From positions 1 through 64,000 of the forward strand of contig NZ_QMED01000016.1 of assembly GCF_003286125.1 (NCBI RefSeq): 64,000 nucleotides of DNA, read 5' to 3'. The stretch is from Algibacillus agarilyticus (GTDB taxonomy: Bacteria; Pseudomonadota; Gammaproteobacteria; Enterobacterales; Alteromonadaceae). Within the stretch, counting starts at the first letter, position 1, and each line of letters opens with the position of its first letter. The translations under genes and the position numbers were made by a program. Below the pieces are notes generated by a model, which was given only the letters and a program-made list of their open reading frames with translations, did not search any database and had not been told where the DNA came from. This document shows, piece after piece, positions 1 to 9,472 of this stretch.

Positions 1-372
1 AGCTCAGCAATAAATGAATACCTTACTTCATTTCTTTCGCAAAAAAGGCTGAAGCCTTTTTTAAAATTTCACGTTCCATTTGTAAGCGTTTATTATCCTT
101 TCTGAGTTGTATTAATTCAGCCCGCTCATCTGTTGATAATGTGGTGCCCTCAGCTTGTTTTTTATGCTTGGCAACCCAGTTGTAAAGTATTTTATCAGTA
201 ATACCTAGCGCAGAAGCTGCCTGAGCAATTGAATAGTCTTGCTCAATCACTAAAGCAACCGCTTCTTGTTTAAATTCTACGGTATAGTGTTTATTTGTTT
301 TTTTAATCATATTCACCTCAATAATGGGATTATAATCCTTTATTGAAGTGTCCGGTTAATTCAACCACAACA
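1..372 (-). mobile_element. IS3-family insertion sequence, 5' end only (continues past the window edge)
   Basis: This is the upstream end of an IS3-type element read on the minus strand. It has a terminal sequence beginning TGTTGTGGTTGAATTAACCG (372 inward), a short leader and the first transposase frame (orfA). The orfB part lies outside the window. The boundary is supported by a second, truncated copy of the same end at 28022-28139, where similarity starts at the same TGTTGTGG. TG ends are usual for IS3 elements. The duplicated target site cannot be seen because the other end is missing. Confidence 0.8.
23..310 (-). CDS. IS3-family transposase OrfA (helix-turn-helix subunit)
   Basis: The product is a 95-residue DNA-binding first frame of an IS3 transposase. 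The first ~50 residues are a helix-turn-helix of the Transposase_8 type (YTVEFKQEAVALV, then SIAQAASALGITDKILYNW). They are followed by a leucine-zipper-like stretch ending KKASAFFAKE, the usual end of OrfA before the OrfA/OrfB frameshift. I chose the ATG at 310 over a GTG six bases upstream because a GAGG sits five bases before it. The catalytic DDE frame is not in the window, so activity cannot be judged. Confidence 0.88.
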   Translation of the reverse strand: MIKKTNKHYTVEFKQEAVALVIEQDYSIAQAASALGITDKILYNWVAKHKKQAEGTTLSTDERAELIQLRKDNKRLQMEREILKKASAFFAKEMK

Positions 373-493
373 CTATTTAAAATCTCATATTAATTTCTCT
401 AAAAAGCGATCATGGGTACGACATGATGAGCATTATCATGTCGATTTTCAGATACCTTGTTTATAGTGTTATACGTTTTTGACAACTTCAATT

Positions 494-2644
494 TTAACGT
501 TTATTTACTAGTGTATTGATTGTACTTAACAACTTTATTCGTTCGTAAGGCTTGCCGATATGCGCATTAAAACCAAGCTCATAATAGTGTTTTATCTCAC
601 TCGACATCACATTAGCTGTTAAAGCGATAATCGCTAAATTTGCCCATTTTTCTTTAGCTCTAATTATTTTTATGGTTTCGCAGCCATCCATTTTGGGCAT
701 TTGAATATCCATTAAAACGAGTGAAATATTTAAATGATCGTGTAATCGATTAAGTGCTTCAAGGCCATTCTCAGCTTCGATCACGCTTGCGCCTGCATGC
801 TCTAACATTTCATGTACTATCATGGCGTTAATCGCATTATCTTCAACTACGAGTATCGTAAGTCCGGTTAAATCCATTTCCTCTTTGTTATTAGTGTTAT
901 TGGTATTATTCGGAGCCGAAGGGATCGCGGTCTCAAGTGGCAAATAAACATCAAAGGTTGAACCAACGTTAACTTGACTACTGACTTCAATTTTCCCGCC
1001 CATTAATTCACATATTTTTTTTACGATTGATAAACCCAACCCTGTTCCGCCAAATTGCCGAGAAATAGAATTATCAGCCTGAGTAAAGTTATCGAATAAG
1101 CTCGTTAAATGCTGTTCGGCAATGCCAATGCCGGTATCACAAATTTGTATATGCAAGCTTGTTCGATCGCTCGCTTCTGTTATACCTGTTGTGATGGTGA
1201 CTTTGCCTTGATGGGTGAATTTAATGGCGTTACTGCTTAAATTAAGCAAGATTTGGCTAATACGCGTTGGATCGCCTTTATACCACGTTTTTTTACCCAA
1301 ATGAGTATGCATTGAGAATTGGATATTTTTGGCGTTAGCGAGGGGGGCGGTAAATAGGTTTATTTTGCTGAGCACATCTTTTAAATCAAAATCGAGATAT
1401 TCTAATTCGAATTTACCGGCTTCAATTTTAGATATATCGAGAATATCGTTAAGAATAGTTAATAACAGGCGGGCAGAGCTTTGCGCTTGACTTAAATATT
1501 GCTTTTGCTGGGCATCTAAATTTGAGTTTAAACACAAATCAATGAGTCCAAATACGCCATTAAGAGGGGTTCTAATTTCATGTGACATATTGGCTAAAAA
1601 GGCTGATTTTGCAATACTGGCGGCATCGGCTTTTTCTTTAGCTGTGCGTAATTCTATTTCCATATTTTTACGGGCTGTTATTTCATCATAAGCGCCTAAA
1701 ATGCCAATTAGCTTGCCTTGCTCACTGCACAAAGGCACTTTATTGGTTAATAAGTAAAAAGTATTGCCTTGGGCATCGGTTTGTTGTTCTTCAATGTTTA
1801 ATTTTGCTTGGCGTTGATCGATGACTTCTTGATCATCTGCTCTGTACAATTCTGATTCCGTCTTTGCCCATGGCAAGTCAAAATCACTTAATCCTTTAAT
1901 TTTGAAATCGGCAGCTAGGTTGGCATCTTTTTTAAATGCGGCATTAGCGCCAATATAATTCAAATTATTGTCTTTCCAAAAAATACGATAAGGTACCGCA
2001 TTTAATACCGCCTCAAGTAACATTTCGGATTCATCTGCTCTGGCAATGTTTTTCTTTAAAGCGCGTTTCAACTGTTTATTAATATCAATTAAATATTGAA
2101 AAAGTCTATTAGCAGCAAAAATAATAACGGTTGAAAAAATAAGAAAGGCCGCAAATTTGGCTATCCAAGTCGTGATCACATCATGCTCGTGTATGGGGGT
2201 GGCAAAATTGATATATTCAAAATATGAAAGTAAGGCTGTGGACATAATCATAACCGAGCTGGTTATCAAACAAATGAGTCCGGCTTTACCGTTAATAATT
2301 AGGGCTGAAATTGCACAAGAAAAAAATAAAATAAGTATGCCACTCCCCACTAAACCAAAATTTAAAATGCCGATTAAGCCCATGACCAGCAATAAAAAAA
2401 TAACGGTGAAAGCCCTTATTTTGTAATTTATTTTATGCTTTAAAAAATACAAGCTAGCAATAACAATCCAAGCAAATAATTGAAAAAACATCGCGGGTTG
2501 TAAGCCAATGGTAAGAGCACGAGAAGATGACATTAAAACAGCAAAAAAGCCGACAAAAGTAAATACCGCTAAAAGAATATTGGTGATATCGTTTTTAACG
2601 CTTTCTAAGCTAATTCGTAGGTTAGATTCGGAAGTCGGTTGCAT
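494..2644 (-). CDS. Membrane-bound hybrid sensor histidine kinase (PAS, HisKA, HATPase, REC)
   Basis: The 716-aa protein probably senses a signal in or near the membrane and passes phosphate to its own receiver domain. The first ~190 residues hold about six to seven hydrophobic segments. A PAS-like domain follows (about 205-330, around AVLNAVPYRIFWKDN). Next come a HisKA phosphoacceptor (SHEIRTPLNGVFG), a HATPase with NLSSNAIKFTHQG, DTGIGI and GTGLGLSI, and a C-terminal receiver (about 595-716) with VVEDN, LMDIQMPKMDG (phospho-Asp) and GKPY (conserved Lys). There is no Hpt domain, so the phosphorelay partner must lie elsewhere. No neighbouring gene identifies the signal. Domain calls are secure; the stimulus is unknown. 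Confidence 0.9.
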   Translation of the reverse strand: MQPTSESNLRISLESVKNDITNILLAVFTFVGFFAVLMSSSRALTIGLQPAMFFQLFAWIVIASLYFLKHKINYKIRAFTVIFLLLVMGLIGILNFGLVGSGILILFFSCAISALIINGKAGLICLITSSVMIMSTALLSYFEYINFATPIHEHDVITTWIAKFAAFLIFSTVIIFAANRLFQYLIDINKQLKRALKKNIARADESEMLLEAVLNAVPYRIFWKDNNLNYIGANAAFKKDANLAADFKIKGLSDFDLPWAKTESELYRADDQEVIDQRQAKLNIEEQQTDAQGNTFYLLTNKVPLCSEQGKLIGILGAYDEITARKNMEIELRTAKEKADAASIAKSAFLANMSHEIRTPLNGVFGLIDLCLNSNLDAQQKQYLSQAQSSARLLLTILNDILDISKIEAGKFELEYLDFDLKDVLSKINLFTAPLANAKNIQFSMHTHLGKKTWYKGDPTRISQILLNLSSNAIKFTHQGKVTITTGITEASDRTSLHIQICDTGIGIAEQHLTSLFDNFTQADNSISRQFGGTGLGLSIVKKICELMGGKIEVSSQVNVGSTFDVYLPLETAIPSAPNNTNNTNNKEEMDLTGLTILVVEDNAINAMIVHEMLEHAGASVIEAENGLEALNRLHDHLNISLVLMDIQMPKMDGCETIKIIRAKEKWANLAIIALTANVMSSEIKHYYELGFNAHIGKPYERIKLLSTINTLVNKR

Positions 2645-2759
2645 ATTAAGTGAATTATCAGCTATGTATTTTTAAATATAGCAGCTCAATATGAATTGGG
2701 ATAAACAAGTGGCTTAAAAACGTTTTTTGCTAAATGAAATTTTCTTACCTTAAAGGTGT
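2645..2759. other. Short intergenic stretch upstream of the kinase
   Basis: AT-rich sequence that presumably carries the kinase promoter. I see no clear operator or RNA structure here before repeat copy A begins. Confidence 0.3.
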
Positions 2760-2935
2760 TATAGTCAAAGCGATCGGGTTTTAGGGGCAGCCGTCAAAGC
2801 TACCGCGTCCTGCTCTCGCCCCTTACCTGCATCCATGCAGGCAAGCTTCGAGACCCCATGAGCATATGCTCTACTATGTGATTGGGGCGAGTAAGCGCTG
2901 ACAATAAACCATAAAACCTGAGCGAGAAGACTATA
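2760..2935 (+). repeat. TA-flanked modular hairpin repeat, copy A (176 bp, medium form)
   Basis: This copy begins TATAGTCAAAGCGATCGGG and ends GCGAGAAGACTATA, so the two ends are imperfect inverted repeats (TAGTC...GACTA) flanked by TA. Compared with the 272-bp copies it lacks two internal blocks: the GGTTTC/GAAACC plus CTTACATCCATGTAAG hairpins near the left end, and the CCTAAATGGATTTAGG hairpin near the right end. It keeps the CCTGCATCCATGCAGG stem and the GAGCATATGCTC palindrome. Short open frames inside it are chance. Confidence 0.85.
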
Positions 2936-2981
2936 TGTGAAAACACTGATGAAGTAGGAGTGTAATAAGTCTTTAATGAAA

Positions 2982-3027
2982 AGCGCACTGGCCTACGTTA
3001 AATAAGATAACAAAGCCAGTGCGCTTG
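2982..3027 (-). terminator. Hairpin downstream of the YfaZ-like gene
   Basis: A 12-bp perfect stem, AAGCGCACTGGC / GCCAGTGCGCTT, lies directly after the minus-strand stop of the porin-like gene, with a T-rich run after it on that strand. The loop is long (about 22 nt), so termination strength is uncertain. Confidence 0.55.
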
Positions 3028-3034
3028 TATGTGT

Positions 3035-3601
3035 TTAAAACTTAAGGGTTAACGCTAAAAATGCACCGTTGTGAATATCAACACTGCCGGTGTCTTCAAT
3101 CTTAAGCGAAATATTACGATAACCTAAAGCAATTTCAGCTTCGCTAAACGGTTCGTAAGCCACCCGCAATTCGACCTCACGATAATTTTCTAAGTCACTA
3201 AACGAAGTGACTGCTGGGCTATAAAACGCTTGGCCTTTTAAAAATAACTGCGGTGCAACTTTGTATTCAGCTTGTGCGCCTAAGGCTAAGCCAGGTGCGT
3301 GCAGTGAATCGGTATTGCCGTAAAAAATTTTACCACCGAGTAAAAGTTTATTTAATTTTTGCACGCCACCAACCAGTAGCGCCATATCAACTAAATTCGC
3401 TTTTTCATCATCTTGTGAATGATGTAAATAAGACGCGCTGACAACACTTTTATCATTAATAAGGTTGGTGCTGGCATACGTTAATTTAGCTGTTTTGTTA
3501 CTTAGTGCTAAATCGACAGAGTTTGCCGCTTGTACGTTATAGGTTGTTGTGAGTGTAACGAGGGTTATCGCTGTATTAAAAATGCGTTTGAAGCTTTCCA
3601 T
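3035..3601 (-). CDS. YfaZ-family outer membrane beta-barrel protein
   Basis: A 188-residue secreted beta-barrel protein. The N-terminus is a signal peptide (KRIFNTAITLVTLTTTYNVQA, cleaved before ANSVDL). The rest alternates short amphipathic strands and ends in a C-terminal Phe (LALTLKF), the usual signal for outer-membrane barrel assembly. The pattern of glycine-rich strands around NKLLLGGKIFYG and ALGAQAEYKVAPQL fits the YfaZ precursor family, whose physiological role is not established. The ATG at 3601 has an AGG eight bases upstream and is preferred over an in-frame TTG two codons earlier. The gene stands alone, with its own hairpin downstream. Confidence 0.75.
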   Translation of the reverse strand: MESFKRIFNTAITLVTLTTTYNVQAANSVDLALSNKTAKLTYASTNLINDKSVVSASYLHHSQDDEKANLVDMALLVGGVQKLNKLLLGGKIFYGNTDSLHAPGLALGAQAEYKVAPQLFLKGQAFYSPAVTSFSDLENYREVELRVAYEPFSEAEIALGYRNISLKIEDTGSVDIHNGAFLALTLKF

Positions 3602-3812
3602 GATCAAAACCTGTTGTTAAATGTGTTAAGTCTGTAATTGCGCCTAGTATGCCTTGTGTTGTTGCGAAGTTTAAATTTTTTTTAAGCATTATTTATTTTA
3701 ATGATATTAACTATTGAATACTAATGCAGACCTAATTGTTAATGAAAGTGATTATTATCTGCAATTTTATTCGTTGTTTATATAACAGCGGCAATTAAGT
3801 TTGGAGATAACA

Positions 3813-4637
3813 ATGAAAATTAAGTATAAAAAATAGCTTTGGCATTAAGTGTTGCTTTACTTAGCGCATGTTCTGGCGATGATGAAAAGAACGGTATTGA
3901 TGGTGCCGCAACGGCCGATAATGCTAACTTTCGTTGCACCATGTTAACCTCAATTGCGCAAAATATGCTTACGATGACAACGAGCATTCATCATCAATGG
4001 CAAATAAGTGGTGAAAGCGATAGTGAAAACTATGGTGCTCAATTATCGAATGGTACAGGTGACTTTACTAGCGTAAAAGATGCACTAGAAGAACTAGGGC
4101 GTGTTTATCTTTTGTGTATGCTTTTGCAGCCGTATTTGCACGATTTATACAAGGCAGAGCGATTGCGGTGTAGTTATTCTACATAAAAGAGCGATAAAGA
4201 CTTTATGCTCCTGCAAAGTCACCTTACCCCACATCCATGTGGGGCAACATAGTAGAAATAGTGCAAATGCGCTGCCCTTTGGGTTCAATCCAAAACGTTT
4301 TGCTCTTTGTTATTGGCTTTTGACATAGAACCACTATGCCATCAAGCCAATGCCGCGATCAAAATGCTTTGGAATTGAACAAAATCTATACGACAAAGAT
4401 AAACACGCCCTAGCTAACGTTTGGTTATTGCACATTGAACGAGTCAAAAATGAAAAAATAAATAAAGTCTTATCAAAAGTGAGTGTTGCAGAAGCGCTAG
4501 AAAGCAATCAATCGGCCCATAATATACAAACCAATAGCCGGGTCTACGCGCGTATTTATACCGCAGATACTGATTTAACGCGGCTTAAAAAAATTGATAA
4601 GGTTAAGTGGGATAACTACATGCATAAGCTGAGTTAG
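3813..4637 (+). pseudogene. Lipoprotein gene disrupted by a MITE and an A-run frameshift
   Basis: An ATG at 3813, preceded by GGAGA, starts MKIKYKK and then hits a stop. Adding one A to the A-run near 3829-3834 joins it to a typical lipoprotein leader (ALSVALLSACSGDD, lipobox cysteine in SAC). The frame then runs to ...VKDALEEL at 4096, where a 312-bp MITE is inserted. Removing the MITE and one CTAG copy rejoins the frame as ...EEL-ANVWLLHIERVKNE... to the stop at 4637. The ancestral protein was about 170 residues, periplasmic and lipid-anchored, with no recognised family. It carries two independent lesions and is therefore almost certainly non-functional. Confidence 0.8.
4098..4409. mobile_element. 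312-bp MITE with CTAG target duplication
   Basis: The element has terminal inverted repeats GGCGTGTTTATCTTTTGT (left) and ACAAAGATAAACACGCC (right). It is bracketed by CTAG at 4094-4097 and 4410-4413. CTAG duplications are typical of some IS5-family (IS427-like) elements, so a related transposase elsewhere could mobilise it. Inside are nested inverted repeats: CCCCACATCCATGTGGGG; TTGGCTTTTGACATAG against CTATGCCATCAAGCCAA; and GGTTCAATCCAAAACG against TGCTTTGGAATTGAAC. It has no coding capacity, and no second copy is in the window. Confidence 0.88.
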
Positions 4638-4725
4638 GGTTACCCATCTTTGTTATTAAAACGTTTGATTAGTTAGGTTGTGGTATCGGTTAATTACTTT
4701 AACCGATGCGTTAAAACGATTAACC

Positions 4726-6756
4726 TTAGAATAAATCTACATCACTGGCTTTTCTGAACCGTTGTACAATTTGTTCTAACGCTTTGGATTGAGCTTCGAG
4801 TTCAATCATTATTCTGCTTAATTCTTCAATATGATCAACATTTGTGGTACATAGCTCTGATAACTCATTACTCACCGATTCAACATAATTACTTTTATCT
4901 ATTTGTAAAACTGATGCGGCATCAATCTTTTCAGATGCACCTAAAATGTCCACAAACTCTCGACCCAATTCGGTAATGCTTTTTTTCGTTTCCTCTATAA
5001 AATCCCGCATCCCGAGGCTATTTTCGGCAAGACTTTCAAAGCGGTTCACCAAGCCCGTTATTTGCTGGTGATTAGTGTCTAGCATTTCTGCAATGTTAAC
5101 CGCGGTGCGTTGTGTTTGGGCTGCTAAGCTTCTTACTTCGTCCGCTACAACGGCAAACCCACGACCTGATTCACCCGCTCTAGCGGCTTCGATAGCGGCA
5201 TTAAGTGCCAGTAAATTGGTTTGGTCGGCGATGGTTTTAATATTAGATATCATGCCTAACATTTTTTGGCTTGATTCTCTGATTGCGTTTACTTCACCGG
5301 TCACTAATTCCATATCTTCTTGCATACTTTCAGTGTAAGTATGGGTTTTTTCCATGTAAGAAGTGCCTTTAGTCGCTTCATCTTTAGCAACTTGTATCGC
5401 ACTAATAACAGCCGAAGTTTGTCTGCCGATATCGTCACTTACATTATGTGATTCTTTGGCGGCATCAAGGGTAGATTTTGAAAAAATAAAGGTGCCATCA
5501 GAATGGACTTTAAGGTTAACAAGTTCTTCATTTGCTTGCCATTGCTTATCGATTAAGGCTTCCGAGACGATTAAAATCTCAGTAAACATTTGCTCTAAAT
5601 TATCTAATACACGATTAAAGCTTTTGCTTAATACTGCTGTTTCATCATTGCGCTTAGTATCAAGTCGTACCGATAAATCCGCATTACCTTCGGCTAAATC
5701 ATCAACTATTTCGGTGAGTTTATTAATCGGGAATAAAATGTTTTTTGCCGTTATATAAGCAATAACAAAACCAATTGTACCAAAAGCCGTAACAATAATA
5801 ATTAACCAAGAAAGGCTAGACACAAAATTATCCATCAACTCTTTTTCTGCATTGCTAGATTGTTGTTGCATGAGTTGGTTCAGTGTCGATACTTGTTCAG
5901 CGACATTAGCTAAAGTGTCTCCGTATTCATGGCGAATTAGATATGAATCTGAGCGCCATTTATCGCTGCTATGTATTTCAAATGCTTGTTGCCAATGATC
6001 GATATATTCTGGTATTAATTCGTTTATTTCTTCTAGTGCTTCTAGCTGCTCATCGACTAACTCATCTTCGAATGTTTGCAAGGCTTGAATGTTTTGTTCC
6101 GTACCTTGCTTAAATAAGTTGATATGTTCTATTCTGCTTTCGTCTCTAAAGGCGATGTAAGAGCGAATTTCACTCATTGTCATCGCCCAGTTATAACGAA
6201 GCTCATTGGCTGCATGCGTTATATCTTCATCTAGAGCATCTTCAAAGCCATAAACAATATCTTGTGTTAATTGTAATATGCGTAAACCTATTATTTCTAA
6301 ATGCTCTTTGGCTATTTTAAGGGCGGGTAAGTTTTCTTTATCATCAGAAGCCAAAACCAACATTTTTGATTTATATTGCGTTAGTTTTGTTATTTGTGTT
6401 TCCAGTTTTCTTACTTCGTTTGGTAATGAGGTTATGCTTGAATTTTGAGTTAGCTTTTTAAGCTCGTTTAATAATTTAAATGAAGTTTTGAGCGCTTGCT
6501 CGTATGATTCTTTATCTTGCTTATTTTTACTTAATAAATAATTCGCTAATGCACTGGCTGCCAAATTAACTTTTACTTCAAGCTCTTTTGATAGTAAAAG
6601 TTGAGGTTGTACAGACTCAAATATTGGATTAATACTCGTTTGTGCAGACTTTAAACTGGAATAAGAAACAAGCGCAACCAGCAATAACGCCGAAATAATG
6701 ACACTAAAGCCCCAGGTTAATTTTTGCTTTATGGTTAATTTATTAGTTAATAGCAT
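4726..6756 (-). CDS. Methyl-accepting chemotaxis protein
   Basis: A 676-aa transmembrane chemoreceptor. TM1 lies near the N-terminus ([21 protein letters not shown]). A roughly 280-residue, mostly helical periplasmic region of the four-helix-bundle kind follows. TM2 is near residue 320 ([20 protein letters not shown]), then a HAMP domain. The signalling hairpin tip [19 protein letters not shown]-type motif and [15 protein letters not shown] are intact, so it should couple to CheA/CheW. The start abuts the stop of the P460-like gene upstream (6757) with no gap, making it the last gene of a four-gene minus-strand operon with periplasmic haem and copper proteins. That suggests it reports on a redox-active ligand or on those partners (inference). 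Confidence 0.92.
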   Translation of the reverse strand: MLLTNKLTIKQKLTWGFSVIISALLLVALVSYSSLKSAQTSINPIFESVQPQLLLSKELEVKVNLAASALANYLLSKNKQDKESYEQALKTSFKLLNELKKLTQNSSITSLPNEVRKLETQITKLTQYKSKMLVLASDDKENLPALKIAKEHLEIIGLRILQLTQDIVYGFEDALDEDITHAANELRYNWAMTMSEIRSYIAFRDESRIEHINLFKQGTEQNIQALQTFEDELVDEQLEALEEINELIPEYIDHWQQAFEIHSSDKWRSDSYLIRHEYGDTLANVAEQVSTLNQLMQQQSSNAEKELMDNFVSSLSWLIIIVTAFGTIGFVIAYITAKNILFPINKLTEIVDDLAEGNADLSVRLDTKRNDETAVLSKSFNRVLDNLEQMFTEILIVSEALIDKQWQANEELVNLKVHSDGTFIFSKSTLDAAKESHNVSDDIGRQTSAVISAIQVAKDEATKGTSYMEKTHTYTESMQEDMELVTGEVNAIRESSQKMLGMISNIKTIADQTNLLALNAAIEAARAGESGRGFAVVADEVRSLAAQTQRTAVNIAEMLDTNHQQITGLVNRFESLAENSLGMRDFIEETKKSITELGREFVDILGASEKIDAASVLQIDKSNYVESVSNELSELCTTNVDHIEELSRIMIELEAQSKALEQIVQRFRKASDVDLF

Positions 6757-7332
6757 TTAATCTGATTTTACCGAATAATGAGACGCAAACACGAAGTCTT
6801 TCTCAGGAATATTTTGATGGCAGCTAATACAAGTTGCGTTTACCGCTGCATCTTGCGAGTTACCTTTACTGATTATTTGCCCTTCAGGTGTTGATTGAAA
6901 ATATTCCCAATCACCAAACTCTGGGTCATAGCCTATCTCTCGTTTAATCATTCCCGAAAGAAAAAGTGATCTTTCGGGTCGAGAGTTTACATTTTCGAAG
7001 CTTTCTTTTAATAAAATCGTACCTACAGGATAGGTGTGGTAATTTATTTCATCTTCTTCTGGGTCTAAGTCTTCTTCAAAAATGCGCATAAATTCTAGAT
7101 GATTAGCCGCATAAGCGGCTTTAGAGCCATTCGTATAAATAACGACAAATTGTTTCCAATGCAGAGCTGAATACTCGTAGCCAGATAGTCGTTTCCAATT
7201 TTGAGGGTAATGAGAGATATCTGGTTTGTAAAGTTTCGGAATTTTAAATTCACTTTTCTGGTAAGGCTTATCGTTAGCATAACTCGAAAATGAGCACACA
7301 ATTCCTAAAATGCACAGTTGTAATTTATTCAT
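6757..7332 (-). CDS. Cytochrome P460-like c-type haem protein
   Basis: A 191-residue exported protein with signal peptide (LQLCILGIVCSFSSYA) and one C-terminal haem-attachment motif, CISCH, about 25 residues from the end. The organisation (WKRLSGYEYSALHWKQFVVIY, then a beta-rich core with YPVGTILLKE, GMIKREIGYDP and WEYFQ, then CxxCH) fits the cytochrome P460 family. Characterised members oxidise hydroxylamine or bind NO. The lysine cross-link typical of true P460 cannot be assigned from sequence alone. It follows the cupredoxin-like gene by 15 bp and abuts the chemoreceptor gene, so the three are probably co-transcribed. Confidence 0.75.
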   Translation of the reverse strand: MNKLQLCILGIVCSFSSYANDKPYQKSEFKIPKLYKPDISHYPQNWKRLSGYEYSALHWKQFVVIYTNGSKAAYAANHLEFMRIFEEDLDPEEDEINYHTYPVGTILLKESFENVNSRPERSLFLSGMIKREIGYDPEFGDWEYFQSTPEGQIISKGNSQDAAVNATCISCHQNIPEKDFVFASHYSVKSD

Positions 7333-7347
7333 TTTTTCAATCCTTTT

Positions 7348-7974
7348 TTATGTGCGTGATATCGTGATCGAGCCTTTATCTTTCCCTTTCCTTGTTAATT
7401 TAAACGTTTTGCTTTCACCTTTATTTAGTTGAATTTCGACTGAATCCATACCGGCTAATAAAAGCATAAAATGTGTGCTATTAGGGCCTATCTTGTTTAA
7501 TTCAAATGGGATGTTTTTAATTTTTTTTTCGAATTCAAAACCAAGGTAATTATCACTTGGGATATTAGCGATGTAACTTCGCATTTTAGGGTGTATTTTG
7601 CAGCCTATCCTAACAAGGGTATTTGGTTCCCATGTGGGTATTAAGCTTTGTGAGCTACCGGGTTGCATTAAACCCACATCAAACTGCACGTTTTGTTTAG
7701 TGTCGTTAGCAAATATATTATGCTCAAATTCATCGTTATTTTTTAGTTCAAGCTCTCCCTTCGGAGAGGCGACGCCAAGCATTTCGGTAAATTTTTTACC
7801 TTGTTGATTAATGGTTCCACTAACGGCTTTGAAATTTTGTTTTACTTCATAAATAACGCCCGCTTTAGCTGGTGATTTAATAAATGTTATTTCGCCTTTA
7901 ATCGTATCAGCGCTAGCCAAAAAAGACAGGGTGTAGAGTCCTGTAACCATCAAGATAGATTTGAATTTTGTCAT
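7348..7974 (-). CDS. Periplasmic cupredoxin-domain protein
   Basis: A 208-residue secreted protein (signal peptide ending FLASA). A plastocyanin-like copper site is visible: His in DEFEHNIFAND, then Cys, His and Met in RIGCKIHPKMRSY. That is the H...C-x3-H-x2-M order of type 1 copper proteins. A second beta-rich domain of ~70 residues follows. Proteins of this plan are often encoded next to MauG/CcpA-like peroxidases and may shuttle electrons to them. It lies 24 bp after the peroxidase gene and 15 bp before the P460-like gene. The electron-carrier role is inferred from the copper motif and context. Confidence 0.72.
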   Translation of the reverse strand: MTKFKSILMVTGLYTLSFLASADTIKGEITFIKSPAKAGVIYEVKQNFKAVSGTINQQGKKFTEMLGVASPKGELELKNNDEFEHNIFANDTKQNVQFDVGLMQPGSSQSLIPTWEPNTLVRIGCKIHPKMRSYIANIPSDNYLGFEFEKKIKNIPFELNKIGPNSTHFMLLLAGMDSVEIQLNKGESKTFKLTRKGKDKGSITISRT

Positions 7975-7998
7975 CGTAATATTCCTTATTTCTTTTTA

Positions 7999-8982
7999 TT
8001 AAGGTATTTGTGGCCGTTCAATTTGCACATGGGCCGTTAACGCTCCTAAAAATGCGATTAACTCTAGAATCTCATTTTCGGTTAAATTAAGCGGTAAAAT
8101 AAGATTACTTAGATTCTGTTTATGTTTGCCGCCCATATTATAAAAACGAATAACATCTTCTAATGTCGCTTCTGAACCATCGTGCATGTAAGGCGCGGTG
8201 AGAAGCGTGTTACGTAAACCTGGCGTTTTGAACGCACCATTAAATGATGCTGATTTTATAATGCCACCACGGCCTTGATCGGCAGCCACATCACTTACAC
8301 CGATATTATGAAAACTATCATCTGTGAAATTAGCGCCATCATGACATTTTACGCATCTTGCTTTTCCTTCAAAGAGTTTCATGCCTGCGATTGCAGCAGG
8401 GCTCATGGCTGATTTATCACCCGCTATGTATTTATCAAAAGGGGAGTTAGTGCTTATAATTGTGCGTTCGAATGCGGCAATTGCTCTTCCCACATTATTA
8501 AGCGTGAGGCCGTCATCGTAAATATCTGAAAATTGTTTACGATAGAAGTCAACTTTGGCTAATCGAGGAATTAACTCCGTTAACGGTAAATTCATTTCGC
8601 CTGGTGCTGCAATAGGGCCAAGTGCTTGCTCTTCCAATGTTGCGGCTCTGCCATCCCAAAAAAAGATCGCGCCCCAAGCTAAGTTATATAAATGAGGTGC
8701 ATTACGACCGACATGCTCGCCCATCGTACCTAAACTTGTTTTTAAACCATCGCCAAAACCTAGATCTGGATTATGGCAAGTGGCACAAGATTGCTTTTGA
8801 TTACTGGATAAGCGGGTATCAAAAAAGAGGGTTTTTCCTAATTCTATCTCACTTTGACTGTGTTCTTCTTCATCAGGATATTCGATATCATCAATATCCG
8901 GCGTGCTTAATTTACTTGTAGCAAAAGCGACATTAGTTATTAACAAACTAATAATCAAAATTGCTTTGCATTGTTTGTACAT
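7999..8982 (-). CDS. Di-haem cytochrome c peroxidase / MauG-like protein
   Basis: A 327-residue exported di-haem protein (signal peptide IISLLITNVAFA). It has two haem c motifs, CATCH (N-terminal half) and CVKCH (about residue 210), and the family blocks GKTLFFDTRLSSN, NAPHLYNLAW, FFWDGRAATLEEQA and PYMHDGSEATLEDV, where a Met supplies an axial ligand in bacterial peroxidases. Length and motifs fit the CcpA/MauG superfamily. Bacterial members reduce H2O2 in the periplasm or, in MauG, modify a partner protein. As the first gene of the operon it probably lies behind the promoter in 8983-9472. Confidence 0.88.
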   Translation of the reverse strand: MYKQCKAILIISLLITNVAFATSKLSTPDIDDIEYPDEEEHSQSEIELGKTLFFDTRLSSNQKQSCATCHNPDLGFGDGLKTSLGTMGEHVGRNAPHLYNLAWGAIFFWDGRAATLEEQALGPIAAPGEMNLPLTELIPRLAKVDFYRKQFSDIYDDGLTLNNVGRAIAAFERTIISTNSPFDKYIAGDKSAMSPAAIAGMKLFEGKARCVKCHDGANFTDDSFHNIGVSDVAADQGRGGIIKSASFNGAFKTPGLRNTLLTAPYMHDGSEATLEDVIRFYNMGGKHKQNLSNLILPLNLTENEILELIAFLGALTAHVQIERPQIP

Positions 8983-9472
8983 ATTGTTCTCACGATTTTT
9001 ATACGTTTATGACGTTATTTTTAATACCCAATAAAAATAAAAAATTAACAGTGCAGCACGAAAGCTAGTTTGCTTAGTAAATTAGACAGGATTATTTAAG
9101 TGTATTAAATATTCATGAATTTGCCACTGAGCATTTTAAATAGACAATTTATTTAATCTCAATGTCAGGCAGATCGCGAAAGTATTTTTGATATGAAGGT
9201 TATGGGTAATTGATTAGTTAATCTCAAGTAGGGTATGAGGTGTTCAATAATGTTGTGTTATTTATATAATTATCAGCTGGCTAAGGTTTTCACTTAGGTC
9301 GAATTCACCATTATAGATAGGGTTGTTATCAAAGCTGAGGATCGTTAGTAAGTCAATATTGTGAATATGTGAGGATAATGTAATTGAGGACTTGTCTTGT
9401 TAATAAATGATTTTTATTTGAGTTAAGCGATAGTTCATGGTCGTCAATTGATGCAAGCTACAATGAAATTAA
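8983..9472. other. Intergenic region upstream of the peroxidase operon
   Basis: About 490 bases with no supportable gene. It is AT-rich and should contain the minus-strand promoter for the peroxidase/cupredoxin/P460/chemoreceptor operon near 8990-9060. I see no convincing operator palindrome. Confidence 0.4.

Noticed and set aside
2800-2988. 62-residue open frame on the minus strand
   Set aside because: It lies almost entirely within repeat copy A and simply translates the hairpins.
4101-4370. Short open frames at 4101-4328 and 4350-4637 as separate genes
   Set aside because: The first is MITE sequence; the second is the MITE end plus the displaced C-terminus of the interrupted lipoprotein gene.
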